From Cadophora sp. MPI-SDFR-AT-0126 (taxonomy: Eukaryota > Ascomycota > Leotiomycetes > Helotiales > Ploettnerulaceae): DNA of 64,000 nucleotides. How positions within the stretch are numbered: the stretch's first letter is position 1; every line of letters begins with the position of its first letter. The DNA lies in contig JAGMVK010000003.1 of the NCBI GenBank assembly GCA_020747065.1, forward strand, positions 2,046,001 to 2,110,000, read 5' to 3'. This document shows positions 22,715-33,940 of the stretch, piece by piece. The notes beneath the pieces were generated by a model, which saw only the letters and a list, made by a program, of their open reading frames with translations, had not been told where the DNA came from and did no database searches. The position numbers and the translations under genes are program-made.

Positions 22715-23504
22715 AATTGTGTTTTTGATAATTGATTGTGCGGACTTGAGAGGATGTTGTGGAAGAGAGAAGCTGTGTTGATGTCAGTATTGGCAGCTAC
22801 ACCTACCTCACCTCACCCATGGAACGTTTCACTGTGACAGGGATGATGGAGCTCCGCTGCGGGGAGCAAGCTCAAGCAGTGGGGAAGCTCTGATCCACCT
22901 CACCACAACTCCATCTCCGCCAGGGCGGTGGGCAACTTACGACATGATCAATGATTATCATCTAATTGATGCAGAGGAGAGTTGACCATTGGTTATTGAT
23001 TGGTATGAAATGAAAGTATAATGGAAGGAGAAAAGGTGGCCATTTGATGGTGCAACCAAGCATCAAGTCACCGAGGTCAGCTGGCGGACCTCAGCTGCAG
23101 GTACATACCTTCTCTTCGGTCAGATGTGCTGCACCTGGACGATCCGATAGGCTGCCATATCAAGCTGCGGAATGCTCGAAAGAATTTTGTGTTTGGATGA
23201 CTTTGCCCTGCAGAGACTAAGATTCAACACTTTGCACAGCATATCACGTAGTCGACGAGAAAGACCAAAAGTCTGATACGCTATGTTAATAAAAAATTCC
23301 ATGGGAACTCCCGCGGTCTCAATCTTGCATGAATATAGGCCCATATGGGGCAGTAGAGAACAACAACAGTACACCAACTTGCCGGGTATCTTGCAACACC
23401 ATCCCCAGTCCACTCACTCCAAACAAAGCCAGCCCCCCCCCCCAAAAAGACAAAAAGCAGCTCATACCCAGCCTCAACTCCATCAATCACGGACTGGCTC
23501 TTGC
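22715..23504. other. Intergenic region GH38 5' / carbonic anhydrase 3'
   Basis: 790 bp; contains an 11-nt C tract at 23433. No gene recognised. Confidence 0.4.
23433..23443. repeat. Homopolymer of 11 C
   Basis: An uninterrupted C run about 60 bp beyond the carbonic anhydrase stop. It is a typical place for length error in assemblies. Confidence 0.9.
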
Positions 23505-24126
23505 TCAAATCACACTCTTGACCTTCCCAGTCTCGACCTCGTATACCCACCCGCTGATTGTGACGCTGTCCGGGATCAACTTGCTTCCCTTCAAGAACTC
23601 CACGTCATCCTTAACAGCAGCCTCCAGATCTGGAAATGCCTGGAAATCTCCCTTGAAAGCAGCCAGCTCAGCAGCAGCTTCTTCCCCAAGATTCTTTGTC
23701 ACAAGTCCAGCCGCATCTTCGTTCTTGAATGTGAGCATACCACACCCTGTGTGCTTGACGAGAATGATCTCCTGGGTGCCAAGAAGCTGTTCTGATATGA
23801 CAAGGGAGCGAAGAGCGTCGCGAGCGTTCCCTCCTGCGTTCCGAATTACGTGGGCATCACCGAGAGAGATCCCGTAGGCTGAAGCAGGGTCGATTCTTGC
23901 ATCCATACAAGTGACTGCAAGCTGTTAGTCTCTGGTCGGGCAAAAACATTTGCCAAAGCCATTGCTAGATGCCGGGAGCATTGAACCGGGAAGCAAGAGA
24001 ATGACTGGCAAACATACCAACAGCATACTTCTTCGCAGGTGGCAGTGCAAGGTGGCCTTGATTGAAGCTGGCAGCGTAAGCTTTGTTGGAGCTGACAAGA
24101 TTCTCTTGAATTGGTGTAGGGGCCAT
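23505..24126 (-). CDS. Beta-carbonic anhydrase (172 aa, 2 exons)
   Basis: Interconverts CO2 and bicarbonate with a Cys2His zinc site. Exons 24126-24018 and 23914-23505; the intron GTATGT ... CTAAC ... TTGCAG joins AV|VTCMDAR. Zinc ligands are Cys39, His91 and Cys94, with the Asp41-Arg43 dyad (CMDAR, HTGCG). IRNAGG is the conserved active-site strand. At 172 residues it is a short beta-CA, as in the minimal fungal and bacterial forms. There is no targeting sequence, so cytosolic action is likely, supplying bicarbonate for carboxylases. The ATG at 24126 (MAPTPIQ) is the first in frame. Confidence 0.93.
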
Positions 24127-24772
24127 TTTATGTTGAGACCTCGCTGATTTCGTGTTTGTGTTGTTGACTTTGACGCAGAGGAATGAGCTTACTGGTTCCA
24201 GAAAAAGCTGTCTGTAAGTAAGGAAAAGTAATAGCAAGCAATAGAGCAGGCTCTATCTTATATCCATTCCTTCTGCACCCAGTATCTCTCAAAAGAAGCT
24301 GAGGAGGGGCAATACCCCGCAGAGCTGATCGCATTTCATTGGAAATGAAAGCACTGCTAAGGATTGCGACATCGTATACCAATCATTTCGCTCTGTTTGT
24401 CACTTTTGGCTCTTAGTTGGAATGACACCATAACGAGACGCTCATGAGAGGAGCAGTTTCAGAAAATCTGTGCTTTTTCAATGAGGTACAGCATTGGCTT
24501 AAGTAGATTGGGCTACACAGTAAGATAACAGTTCTTGTTGGAGCGGAGGACAGGGAAGCTTGAGGTTAAAGTTGCCGAGGTCTATGAATGCCGCTTGAAG
24601 CTCCGGCTCATAGCCGAAACTAGAAGAGGGGCAGTGGCGACCTCCGATCATTGAAAGAGATCTGATCTCCTAAAATACCCCGCTCCGGGGCAATCATCAT
24701 CACTGGATAGTGGGAGGACAAGCGTCAATGGCTTGACCAGCCTAACTACCACCACCTATTCGATCTACAATA
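24127..24772. promoter_or_regulatory. Divergent promoter region, carbonic anhydrase / Nudix hydrolase
   Basis: 646 bp between the two ATGs. A TATA-like ATATAAG lies at 24257-24263 on the carbonic anhydrase side. No other element was recognised. Confidence 0.45.
24257..24263 (-). promoter_or_regulatory. TATA-like element of the carbonic anhydrase gene
   Basis: ATATAAG on the minus strand, about 135 bp upstream of the ATG at 24126. Confidence 0.35.
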
Positions 24773-26197
24773 ATGTCTCTAGAAAGTCTGGAGACTGGCT
24801 TAGATTCAACGACGGAATTGGATCTCAACATCGATGAGCGAGATGTGAAAGAGATCATCCAAAGTATCAAGGAAGCCCAATATTTTGATGCAAGCAGTAT
24901 GGCTCCGCTCACTCCGGCCTCTGTCGTACGTACATGGTAATATATCGCTTTCCATAACAATCACTAACTGGTTGTAGGCAGCTATCGCTCGTTTGAGAGC
25001 GTACACGCCTCCCCCTTTCACAACATGGGACAAGCTTCCGCTGAGCAGGAAGGCTGCAGTGTTGATCCTTTTATTTGCGGATCGCCGCGGAGACCTTCGT
25101 GTTGTTCTCACAATGCGTGCTTCATCTTTAAGGAACTACTCTGGTACAAGTCACTTTATTGAATATGTCTTTTGAAACTAACATTGAATAGGACAGGCAG
25201 CGTTTCCTGGAGGAAAAGCAGATACCCTTGACGAGAAGCCATTTGATATAGCTAGAAGAGAAGCCTGCGAGGAGATTGGTCTTCCCCGAGACGATTCCAA
25301 GATCCCTCGTCCGTTTCGAATTGAGCATTTATGCCAGTTGCCATTCAGTTTCGCAAAGACTGCACTCGCAGTAAGACCTTGTGTTGCGTTTCTACACTCA
25401 GACGACAATGGTGGGAACAAAGCTGCCAGTGTGGAGGAGAGTATGATACCACGTCTTGATGCAAAGGAAGTTGCAGCGTAAGTCCTTCCCCAGATTGTGG
25501 CCCATTTTTGTTTTGGTACACTCAAGACTTCTCCATACTTGGGTTGAAAATTACAAGAATCCTGATACGTCGCTGATTTTTGAAAGTGTATTTTCAGCTC
25601 CATTTCATAATTTTCTTAGAGAACAAGATGAAGTTCGAGAAGGGGACCAGATAGTCGGAAAGAAAGAGGACTGGTACGCAGGTCAATGGTTGGACTTCCA
25701 CAGCACTCAGTGGCGGATGCACAACTTCTATGTTCCAATCAACAATCAGAATGTAACGAAGCCAAAGGTCAGAGCAGGTGGACAGGCTGCTATTGCCGAA
25801 CAGCTCGACGAAGCCGAAGATGAAGGCATGATGAGATACAAAGTATGGGGTATGACTGCACGGATGCTTGTCGATGCGGCTCGTCTGGCGTACGGGGAAG
25901 AACCCGAATTTGAGGTATGTTTCTCCAGATTTTGTACACGTCGTGGCACTTCCTTCAAAGACATTCCCTTCAAGTTCAGGGACAATACAGAACTGCCATC
26001 TCCAGAGTACTTTCAGCACGATTTCTAATGACATCAATGCTTACGAATTAAAGCATAACACACACTTTGGTGACGAGCCCATGATTGAAAATCTCTACAA
26101 TATGAAGCGGCTCGGGGAGAAGATACCCGGCGGACCAGACTTGACGGACGCGGATATCAAGCAAGCCCGTGAGGCTGCGGGGGTGGCGAAGATCTGA
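24773..26197 (+). CDS. PCD1: Nudix hydrolase, CoA diphosphatase (Pcd1/NUDT7 type), 358 aa, 5 exons
   Basis: Cleaves CoA and acyl-CoA into 3',5'-ADP and phosphopantetheine. Exons 24773-24925, 24978-25143, 25192-25477, 25587-25914, 26054-26197 (1077 nt in frame). The CoA-pyrophosphatase signature (UPF0035: LTxRxxxxRxxxGxxxFPGG) reads LTMRASSLRNYSGQAAFPGG, rebuilt only after splicing intron 2. It is followed by the Nudix box GGKADTLDE ... REACEEIGL. The last three residues are AKI, which fits the PTS1 consensus [SAC][KRH][LMI]; yeast Pcd1 and mammalian NUDT7 are peroxisomal. The last intron is long (139 nt). The N-terminal 50 residues are acidic and family-variable. Confidence 0.92.
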
Positions 26198-27695
26198 GTG
26201 ATGGGTTGCGATAACGAAAACGACAATCAAAGTGGGCTTACTAGATGAGAGGGCTGTGCAACACTGCGAGGCTGCACGATGACGAGGTATAGGAAATTAC
26301 CTTAGGAATCAGCGATTCTGAACTCGTCATTGCCTACAGTGAAAAGAAGAAATCAAATTTTTGTTTCCAGAAAGCGACGGACTTTTTTCTGTCACTCCTT
26401 GCGCTCTGCCAAGTGTGTCAAATTTGTCACCCAGGGCCCAAAACTCGTTTAGGCCCCCTGGAGAATGCTCGCTTAGGTTATGGAAACCAGGAACCATGCA
26501 AAACTTCCCCATAGTTCGATATATTTTTACTACCATGTGGCATGACGGTGAAAATTTCTATGTGAAATTGGTCGCCCGATCCGCAAATTTATGAGACTAT
26601 CTTGAAAGATTTGCAGAGCGCGCGGCCAGGGGGTCCTTTGTTTAAGCTTTGAGCAAGCGGAAGTCTATTCGACGGGCCAAGACGACAAGCTGGGCTGAAT
26701 GCCTGGGCGGTTACGTTGGGTACCTGGAGCTCATGATGATACATACCTGCTGGCTGAGGTCTGAGTCGCAAAGCTACGGCTCAGAGGGGGGAATTCCAAG
26801 ATATTGCGGTGTATCTGGCAAAAAGAGAGCAGTGCTTGAAAGTGGGAGGGAGACGAGATGTCTTGTGCAGCAGCAGATCTCTCCATCATGCGCTTTTTTC
26901 GAGCGTTAATGGCGCAGCGTGCTTATGAGCCATATTGCATTGCATCAGAGAGGATGTTCGGTTTCCTCTTCTAGCATTGCAAATACTCGTGAACGAAATG
27001 CATCCAGAGCTGGCGCTATTTGTAAGCCCTTGCTCGGAGTAACACAGCGCAGCGCACCACAGTACGGTAATACCTTGTGCTCCGTCGACACTTGGCTCCT
27101 GGGCATTACAGGCTACAGGCTTTTCAGCCAACATGTGAATATCAGCCCAGCCCAGCCCACACTCCCCACGGTGGATTGAACAGCCGATGAGAAGGGAGCC
27201 AGCGAGTGCCAGAGTGGATGCAAGTGCGAAGGCACGACGACCGCTGAGCCAACGGAAGTGAGAAGATGTGCTGAAGTACCGTAATCGATTACTGTGCTAG
27301 AACTAACGAGGAGGGGTGTGTAAGGGCTCGAACAAACTCACGGTCCAACAGGGCCTTGCTGCCCTTGCGTAGCGCCCCGGCTTGATATCCATGCCTCCCC
27401 TCCCTACAGTAGACTACAGGTAGACTAGATTGCTAGACTGTCCATTCCAGTCTTGTGTCCATTCGAATTTATAGGAGTCAGTCACCGTCCTGTCCTCATT
27501 GCTCACACGATAGATAGCCAGACACAGCCACCACCGTCCTGGTTTGGGCTCTTGCAAAAAGTATATCCCCTACCCCTCTCCCCGTTCTCGACACCTTTCT
27601 GACGTCTTCCTTTCACAGGCTGAGAGACATACATACATACACACTATCGTCATCAACATTGCTCATCTCAACTTATACTATACATCAACACAGAC
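26198..27695. other. Long intergenic region upstream of the unknown gene at 27696
   Basis: About 1.5 kb. The last 200 bp are C/T-rich with an ACAT repeat (27627-27640), a typical fungal leader. The rest is of mixed composition with short frames on both strands that look like chance. No RNA gene recognised. Confidence 0.4.
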
Positions 27696-28618
27696 ATGGC
27701 CGACATATTAGCAGCATTCGATGCCTTAGAAAAGAAGGAGAAAGCTAAAAAGCCCGTCAAATCAACAAATAAGAAGTTTGTTAACCCGCTGAAATCATCG
27801 TATGTCACCCCCATCTCTTATCAGTTTCATCCCGCTTGTTTTTAGCGATTCCCCGACAATTGGTTCCCCTCATTTCAGATCGTCATGCTAACCACGACGA
27901 CCACAGCAGCGGATCTCAGCGCACAGGACGAACACAAACACGACCTCAGAGCTCGGGCAACAGTCTCGTCCCTCCCACCTCATCGGGCGGCGACCGTTCC
28001 CCCTCAGTCGTCTCCAACCGCCGCATCTCCTTCGTCGCGACGCCCATTCCCCCGTCGACACAGCGCCGCCTGCGAGTTCCCACGAAAACAGCCTCTCTCG
28101 CGTCTGGCTTCGCATGGGATCCCAAACTCACAAAATATGGCGTCTCCGAGCGCGAGTGGGAGAAGTTCAGTGAGGATATCGTCAATGCGGCGGCGCTGCC
28201 TAAGAGGGCGAAGTACATGTGGTCGCTGGTTAGGCAGGAGGTCATCGACAAGATAAAGCGGGACCTGGACTTCAACGGCGATGTGAAGACGGAGTTGAAG
28301 CAGTGGAGCGCGCATTTCAGACAGAAGGGCTTCACTGTTGGGCTAGAACTGCCGGGCAAAGTCAGGGAGAGGGAGGACGAGACATTCGAGGAGCGCCAGC
28401 TGGCAGAGAGCTATGCGAAGTTCTTCAGAGTGGTAATCACGCCTAATGCGGAGAGGAGCGCCAGTATCTACTCTAGGAACTCGAGTTTGACGAGGAGTAT
28501 TACCGGTGAGGGTCTGGCGACGAGCAGGAGTACACCTAGTGCGAGCGAGGATGACGATGACGACGAGGTGAAGATCAACAGTGGACAGGTCGAGCAAGTC
28601 AAAAGTACTGATGTCTGA
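27696..28618 (+). CDS. Uncharacterised basic protein with helical core (271 aa, 2 exons)
   Basis: Not recognised. Exons 27696-27799 and 27907-28618 (816 nt in frame). Residues 1-30 are a Lys-rich amphipathic helix (MADILAAFDALEKKEKAKK). About 40-100 is a Ser/Thr/Arg-rich linker. About 100-190 is an ordered helical region (GVSEREWEKFSEDIVNAA, YMWSLVRQEVIDKIKRDL), and the C-terminal tail ends in an acidic run (EDDDDDE). Such acidic-helix proteins occur widely in Pezizomycotina without known function. The acceptor is inferred to be CCACAG at 27906 after a perfect GCTAAC branch site. Two nearer AGs (27844, 27878) put the downstream exon out of frame and meet stops. Confidence 0.75.
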
Positions 28619-29123
28619 CAGGGGGAGAGAACGGGACGGGAACAGGGATAATGTGTCCATATAGGCACGGAAACGACTTAACGACTGTATCATACGAGGG
28701 TTTTGAGACGGCAGGTGGGATTTTGAGCGTCAGATTTTGGAGCGGATGGTTTGGAAATTTTCTCAGCGAGCGAAGTCAAAATTGAGGAGGGTTGCTATTG
28801 TTGTACAGCTGCCGTTCAAGGGATTTGACGCATTGGAATGGCTTGGTGGTTTTCGGTTCCCTGCTTATATGGGCTTGCAGTATCATTTGGATGCAAAACG
28901 AATTTGGATAGTAAGTCGTAGCTCAGCTATGCAACCAAAATGACATTTTCATATAATGAGGCTTGTCAGACGACATCCTCTTTCCTCCACTTATACACTC
29001 TGATTTAAATTACACCCCGTGAAATGTAACTCATGACATATGCTGCTCGACAACAGCTGGTATCACACCAATTTCTCACCATCTATCCACGGAGATCACC
29101 TCCTAGCTCCTCAGTGTTCCCTC
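28619..29123. other. Convergent intergenic region
   Basis: 505 bp between two convergent stop codons. A/T-rich 3' flanks; no gene recognised. Confidence 0.4.
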
Positions 29124-29910
29124 TCAATGACAAGCCGAGTCCTTACTGGCAGATGTGTTATTTCCAAAGACCAGATATCCCACGAACGACCCAACGCCAA
29201 CCGCAAGCATCACCCATCCATTATAAGTCATGAAGAGCAGCCTGCAAATTTCGCCCGGTCAGCCATCTCCTTCAGTCTCCAATCTAGGGGCAGAGGACCA
29301 CTCACATCAACATAAATGCATAGAAAGTCTGCACCGCATAAATTACCGCCTTGATAACATGCGCCTTCTGGTTAACCTCCACCTGATTGCGTCCTGTCCA
29401 CAGGAAAGGCGTCGTTTCAGTAACAGCTCCAACTTCACGCCCGCGGGAAAAACATCACAATCTCAGCTTCATTTGTTCATTTTCGTTTTCCACTCATCCA
29501 TAGGTAAGACATGAAAGAAAAAGGCTTATTTATGAAGAACTTGTGGGCTTGGGAAGAGGGGAATTGGGGGAGGGGGGAAAGGCTTACTGGGTGCGTCGTC
29601 GACCTTCTTGGTAACGTATTGTTCGTATCTGCGGGATGCGGAGCGGATGGCTTCGTAGGCTGCGGTGAGGGCTACGACGGCAAGGAGGGAGAAGAGAAGA
29701 CCTGGGGTGGTTTGTATGTGCCACCATCTGAAGACGATGCAGAGGTTCGTGGTGTCCCAGGTGAACAGCATCTGCGGTCCCAGGATCAGCTTCAATTTTG
29801 ACGCCTGTTTCTGCACTCACGTTCATATTGCACTTCATCCCGCCGTCCATGCCACCATGTCCCATATCGCCGTGTCCCATTCCCGAATGATCCATGTGCG
29901 AGTGATCCAT
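29124..29910 (-). CDS. Ctr-family copper transporter (159 aa, 4 exons)
   Basis: Imports Cu(I) as a trimer at the plasma or vacuolar membrane. Exons 29910-29821, 29771-29588, 29393-29306, 29241-29124 (480 nt in frame); introns of 49, 194 and 64 nt. The first 30 residues are a Met/His repeat (MDHSHMDHSGMGHGDMGHGG) that binds copper. MLFTWDTTNL and RWWHI precede TM1 (PGLLFSLLAVVALTAAYEA). TM2 holds the essential MxxxM within FMLMLLFMTYNG and TM3 the GxxxG packing motif (GSFVG). The short tail ends in CH, often a copper-handoff motif. The length is close to yeast Ctr2/S. pombe Ctr4-6. Whether it sits in the plasma membrane or the vacuole cannot be decided. Confidence 0.93.
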
Positions 29911-30834
29911 TCTGTAAGTTCGTGCTGGGAGCTGGATGGCAGTGATGTCGGAAGCTTCGTAATGGAGATGGAGGGGCTTTGGGAATCTGTTATTTAGGTT
30001 TGAGCTATCTGCAGAGATAGGATGTAGATATATAATGGTTTGTTCGGTGTAGCCAGTAGTTCCAGCCCTGTGTGAATGACTCCAGTTGTAACAATCGATT
30101 CGAGTTCGCCCAAATGAACTCCCTCAAACATGCTCTCGTCTCGAGTCGTTGCATCCCAGCTGTTGTTCGGAGCGGGCCGAGGTCAGACGTGATTGGCTGT
30201 AACGAACACATGTAAGTAAAAAGATCTTTCTCCGGGGTTTCGACGTTATTTCTTGCTTTCTGGAAAGCATGTTTTTGTTTGGTAGCTATCCTTTCTCTGA
30301 TCATTGACATCTTTTCCGTTGCTCGGATTGGTTGAGAGCGAGTGTTTCTCCTTTTGATTTTCTTGGGAAGATTCCCGCATATCGTCGTCGAGTTATCAAA
30401 TGCCACACTACCATGTTACCAAATGTCACCACTACCATATCCCAAGTCATGCTTTCCGTATACTGTATTCGAAGAGTTACTTTTAAAATCTAGCTTTATA
30501 CCCATCGTTTGACATTCGATCTGAGTAACGAGAGGCTCACATGGCAGTTCTATAGAGGGTTGGTTGCCTCTATTCGGTAAATTTAAGTTTGAAATGATTC
30601 GCTTCCCTCAAAACATCTCGTGAAGGATTAAAGTTGGAAAAGTCCATTTTTTTGTACGAGCAATTTTCTTTGCTTCCCATTATCTAAAGAATCACATTTC
30701 GTCTAAACCATCTTTCTCGCTCTCGCACTAGCTTCTCTATCATCAAATTTACCTTCCATACTGGATTATGGACATGGAGCCACAATTTCATACACCCTGT
30801 TAACAAGTCTCTAGCCATCTCCGTAGGGCAATCT
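29911..30834. other. Intergenic region copper transporter 5' / GFA-like 3'
   Basis: 924 bp, rather A/T-rich from 30400 on. Apart from the TATA-like element at 30029 no gene or copper-response element could be recognised by eye. Confidence 0.4.
30029..30034 (-). promoter_or_regulatory. TATA-like element of the copper transporter gene
   Basis: TATATA about 120 bp upstream of the ATG at 29910. Confidence 0.35.
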
Positions 30835-31435
30835 CTAATCCACCCGAGGGATCAAGTTTCTTCCATCGAAGTAAGTGTACTCCAGCTTATCCATATCGAT
30901 ATCCGCAAAGTTTCTGACCTAATTGAGTCATAATTAGCACAGGTGTTCAACACTTTGCCGTTCTAATAATGCCAGCACATATCCGAAGATTTCAGAATCT
31001 TGAGCAGGGAACGGAGTGGCCTACATTGATAGCCAATATATCCTGATCTGGTCCAGGCCCAGCAGGATGCGTGCCATGAAAGTCGATCAGAATGCTCGTT
31101 CCGCAGTTCGTGCAGAACTTATGTGTCTTCCGCTTGGTATTGAATTTGTAGGCACCCATAGTCTCATATCCTGGCACTAATCAGCTCCTGGATTCAAGAA
31201 CAAGAAGATGTTTCATTTGGGACACACCTTGCGTGAACTTGATGTCTCGTCGAGGAGGGTACACAAAGACATAGCCATTCTGCGTGCAGATAGTGCAGTT
31301 GCACCTGTTGACTTTCTGTAGAGGGAAAGGCTTGTCCAAAGTGACGGCGAACTTCACGTTTCCACAATGGCAAGCCGCATCGTGTGTGACTCGCCCTTTC
31401 TGGCCGTCCTCGGAAGTGGGATTGGCGTCTGCCAT
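30835..31435 (-). CDS. GFA / CENP-V-like zinc-binding protein (145 aa, 3 exons)
   Basis: Exons 31435-31228, 31170-31025, 30918-30835 (438 nt in frame). The fold is a small Mss4-like beta barrel with two zinc sites: Cys22 and Cys24 (CHC), Cys45, Cys47 and Cys50 (CNCTIC), and Cys89 and Cys92 (CTNC). This is the Pfam GFA pattern, named for glutathione-dependent formaldehyde-activating enzyme. That activity has been questioned for the family and most fungal members have no assigned role. The last exon encodes VRNFADIDMDKLEY, a conserved-looking end of the domain. No targeting signal. Intron 1 has a GTGTGT donor and a CTGAT branch; the last intron is 105 nt. Confidence 0.88.
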
Positions 31436-32742
31436 CTTGAAATCGCGACAATGAATTCTAGGTGCTTCTGATCACGGAGAAGTAGATGTAGTGTAATATC
31501 AGATGAAAAGAAAGTGACGAGAATGACCGAGTAAGCATCTATGAAAAAGAGTAACAACTCTTGAGAGCGTGGGCTTACTGTGCCGCCTCGTAATGTTGCC
31601 TGGTACTTTGCTGACTAATAAAGATGATTCCATCCCAAATTTCAAGAGTCCCAAGGAGCAACCATTGCGAGGGAACGCAATGCGATAGCCTATGCATTAT
31701 CAAGACCAGTGAAAGCTGCCGGATACTGTAGCTTACATTTCCCACTAATTTCCATGTGTGCCCATGTTTGAGAAAGGATCTTGAACTCAAGTGAAAAACA
31801 TAACACTGAAGATAGAGGAGGATAATGGTTCTTGGTTCAATCCACCTCAGAGGCTGTGTACAGGTAGACCAGAGGTATAAACAAGTCTGGCTCCTTTGAC
31901 GCTTCCATATGAAGACTGGAAATATTGGACAGAAGAGCGAACAGGCCCCGGCCCCTGAGAGGGGTGGCTAGATGGTCCATTTGCTGTAAATACCTTATAA
32001 CTTATCATTCTAGCAGAAGAAATAGATCGATAGCTTGAGAGATGTGTGGGCAAGTCATGATAGAAGATTGAGACGAATGGTAAGTGCAGACCTCGAGGTG
32101 GCCCCAGAGGAGAAGTCGGAGCTTTCAGGTTGCCAAAATCCCGAGATATCGAAACCCGAATCAATAAAGAAATCGTATAAATGGGGCCGTGGAAATATCC
32201 TTGTTCACAGCTCGGTCATCTGCATGAAGAACTTTGACATTGACGTTGATATTGACACCAATAGATATTGCCAGGGGATTTGTAAGGTTCGGAATAAGTC
32301 GCGCCAGGGATTTGGTTCGGAAGCAGCCGGGACCTGCACGCTCAAACTCAAACTCCATAGTCATAGGCACAAGGCTGAGCAGGCCGACAGATCCAACCAA
32401 CACACCTCCATTCCCAAGCTGAATCAAATTTCAACAGGGTATCTCTACTACTACATCCTAGATTATACGAACGACAAATCGCCGACCGTTACTTTAGGAA
32501 CTTCTCGGGCCAAGTATTGACGGCATTTGGAACACGCTGTGCACGCGGCTTACTTGCTCGACGCCGCACGCAGCACCCTTCCCTCCCTTTAAAGTGACAT
32601 CGACCTTTGCTCCTTGAGGCACTGATTTTGCTATACAAACTAAAGAGTCCTCTTTGCTTCTTTCAGGCAAACACTGACAACTTCTCGGTCATCTACTATT
32701 TTCTCCTTTGATACATTCAGGCTTGACTACTAATCGTCCTCG
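31436..32742. promoter_or_regulatory. Divergent intergenic region, GFA-like / alternative oxidase
   Basis: 1.3 kb between the two ATGs. The 160 bp before the alternative oxidase ATG are C/T-rich leader. A frame open for 161 codons at 32035-32520 starts with TTG and has no domain; it was judged chance. No TATA box stands out. Confidence 0.4.
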
Positions 32743-33940
32743 ATGTACGTTACAAGAGTATCAACCAGACTTCCAGTATACAGACAGCCGGCCACACAGC
32801 TCTCGAGAGCAATTGTTAGCTTCTCCCAGTGTAATGGGGTCTCACAGAGAACAAAAGGTCTTGGTTTGACAAGCGGCCACTTCCAACTCCGCCGTCAATT
32901 CACTTCCACACCCAGAACACAACTCCGAGATATCTTTCCGTCTCCAGATCATGAACACATCAAGAAGACTGAAGCAGCATGGCCACATCCACCGTAAGAT
33001 CATCTGCCAATGTCTAAGCACACTCCAGAGACTAATAACTTGCCTTCAGATACGACGGCGAAAAGATGAGAAAGGACATCTACTACGCCCATCGAGAACC
33101 GAAGGATTTCTCCGACAGAGTAGCTTTATTCATGGTTCGTCTCCTTCGCTTCGGAATGGACACAGCAACCAGATACAAACATGATGTCGAAGTGCCGAAG
33201 AAAGTTGGTGATAAGAACGCCATCATGGAAACGAAGCCATATTCAATGAGCGAACCCAAGTGGCTGGTTCGAATGGTATTCCTCGAATCCGTCGCAGGTG
33301 TTCCAGGAATGGTCGCTGGCATGATCCGCCACCTCCACAGTTTGAGACGACTCAAGAGAGATAATGGATGGATCGAAACACTTTTGGAAGAAGCCTACAA
33401 TGAGCGAATGCACCTCCTCACATTTTTGAAGATGGCTGAGCCTGGCTGGTTCATGAAATTCATGATTCTGGGAGCTCAGGGTGTTTTCTTCAATTCGATG
33501 TTCCTCTCGTACCTCATTTCACCAAGGACTTGCCACAGATTTGTCGGTTACCTTGAGGAGGAGGCCGTCCTTACATATACGCTTGCTATTCAAGATATCG
33601 AGGCAGGCAAACTCCCTGTAAGCTCTGCTATTGCTCACCAGGTCCGGAGAATAAGTACTGATCTAGATAGAAATGGTCTGATCCCAAGTTCCAGATTCCC
33701 GAACTGGCGGTCAATTACTGGAAGATGCCCGAGGGTTCGAGAACTATGAGAGACCTCTTGTTATATATCAGAGCAGATGAAGCTAAGCACCGCGAGGTCA
33801 ACCACACCCTTGGTAATCTCGATCAAAAGGAAGACCCCAATCCTTTTGTAAGCGAATACAAAGATACCAACAAGCCGCATCCAAGCAAAGGCATCGAGAA
33901 TATCAAACCACTCGGATGGGAGCGAGAGGATGTTATCTGA
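32743..33940 (+). CDS. AOX1: Mitochondrial alternative oxidase (362 aa, 3 exons)
   Basis: Ubiquinol:oxygen oxidoreductase of the inner mitochondrial membrane that bypasses complexes III and IV. Exons 32743-32993, 33050-33617, 33671-33940 (1089 nt in frame; introns of 56 and 53 nt). The first ~60 residues are an Arg/Ser/Thr-rich presequence ([13 protein letters not shown]). The di-iron ligands are all visible: Glu163 in [10 protein letters not shown], Glu202 and His205 in NERMH, Glu in LEEEAV (253-255), and Glu310 with His313 in [12 protein letters not shown]. Fungal features are present: there is no regulatory N-terminal Cys as in plants, and the enzyme is probably monomeric and induced when the cytochrome path is blocked. 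The C-terminus is intact. Confidence 0.96.

Noticed and set aside
26649..26909. 86-codon frame in the long intergenic region
   Set aside because: Short, no recognisable features, no leader or TATA context.
32035..32520. 161-codon open frame upstream of alternative oxidase
   Set aside because: It starts with TTG, has no ATG near the beginning, mixed composition and no domain; more likely promoter sequence of the oxidase.
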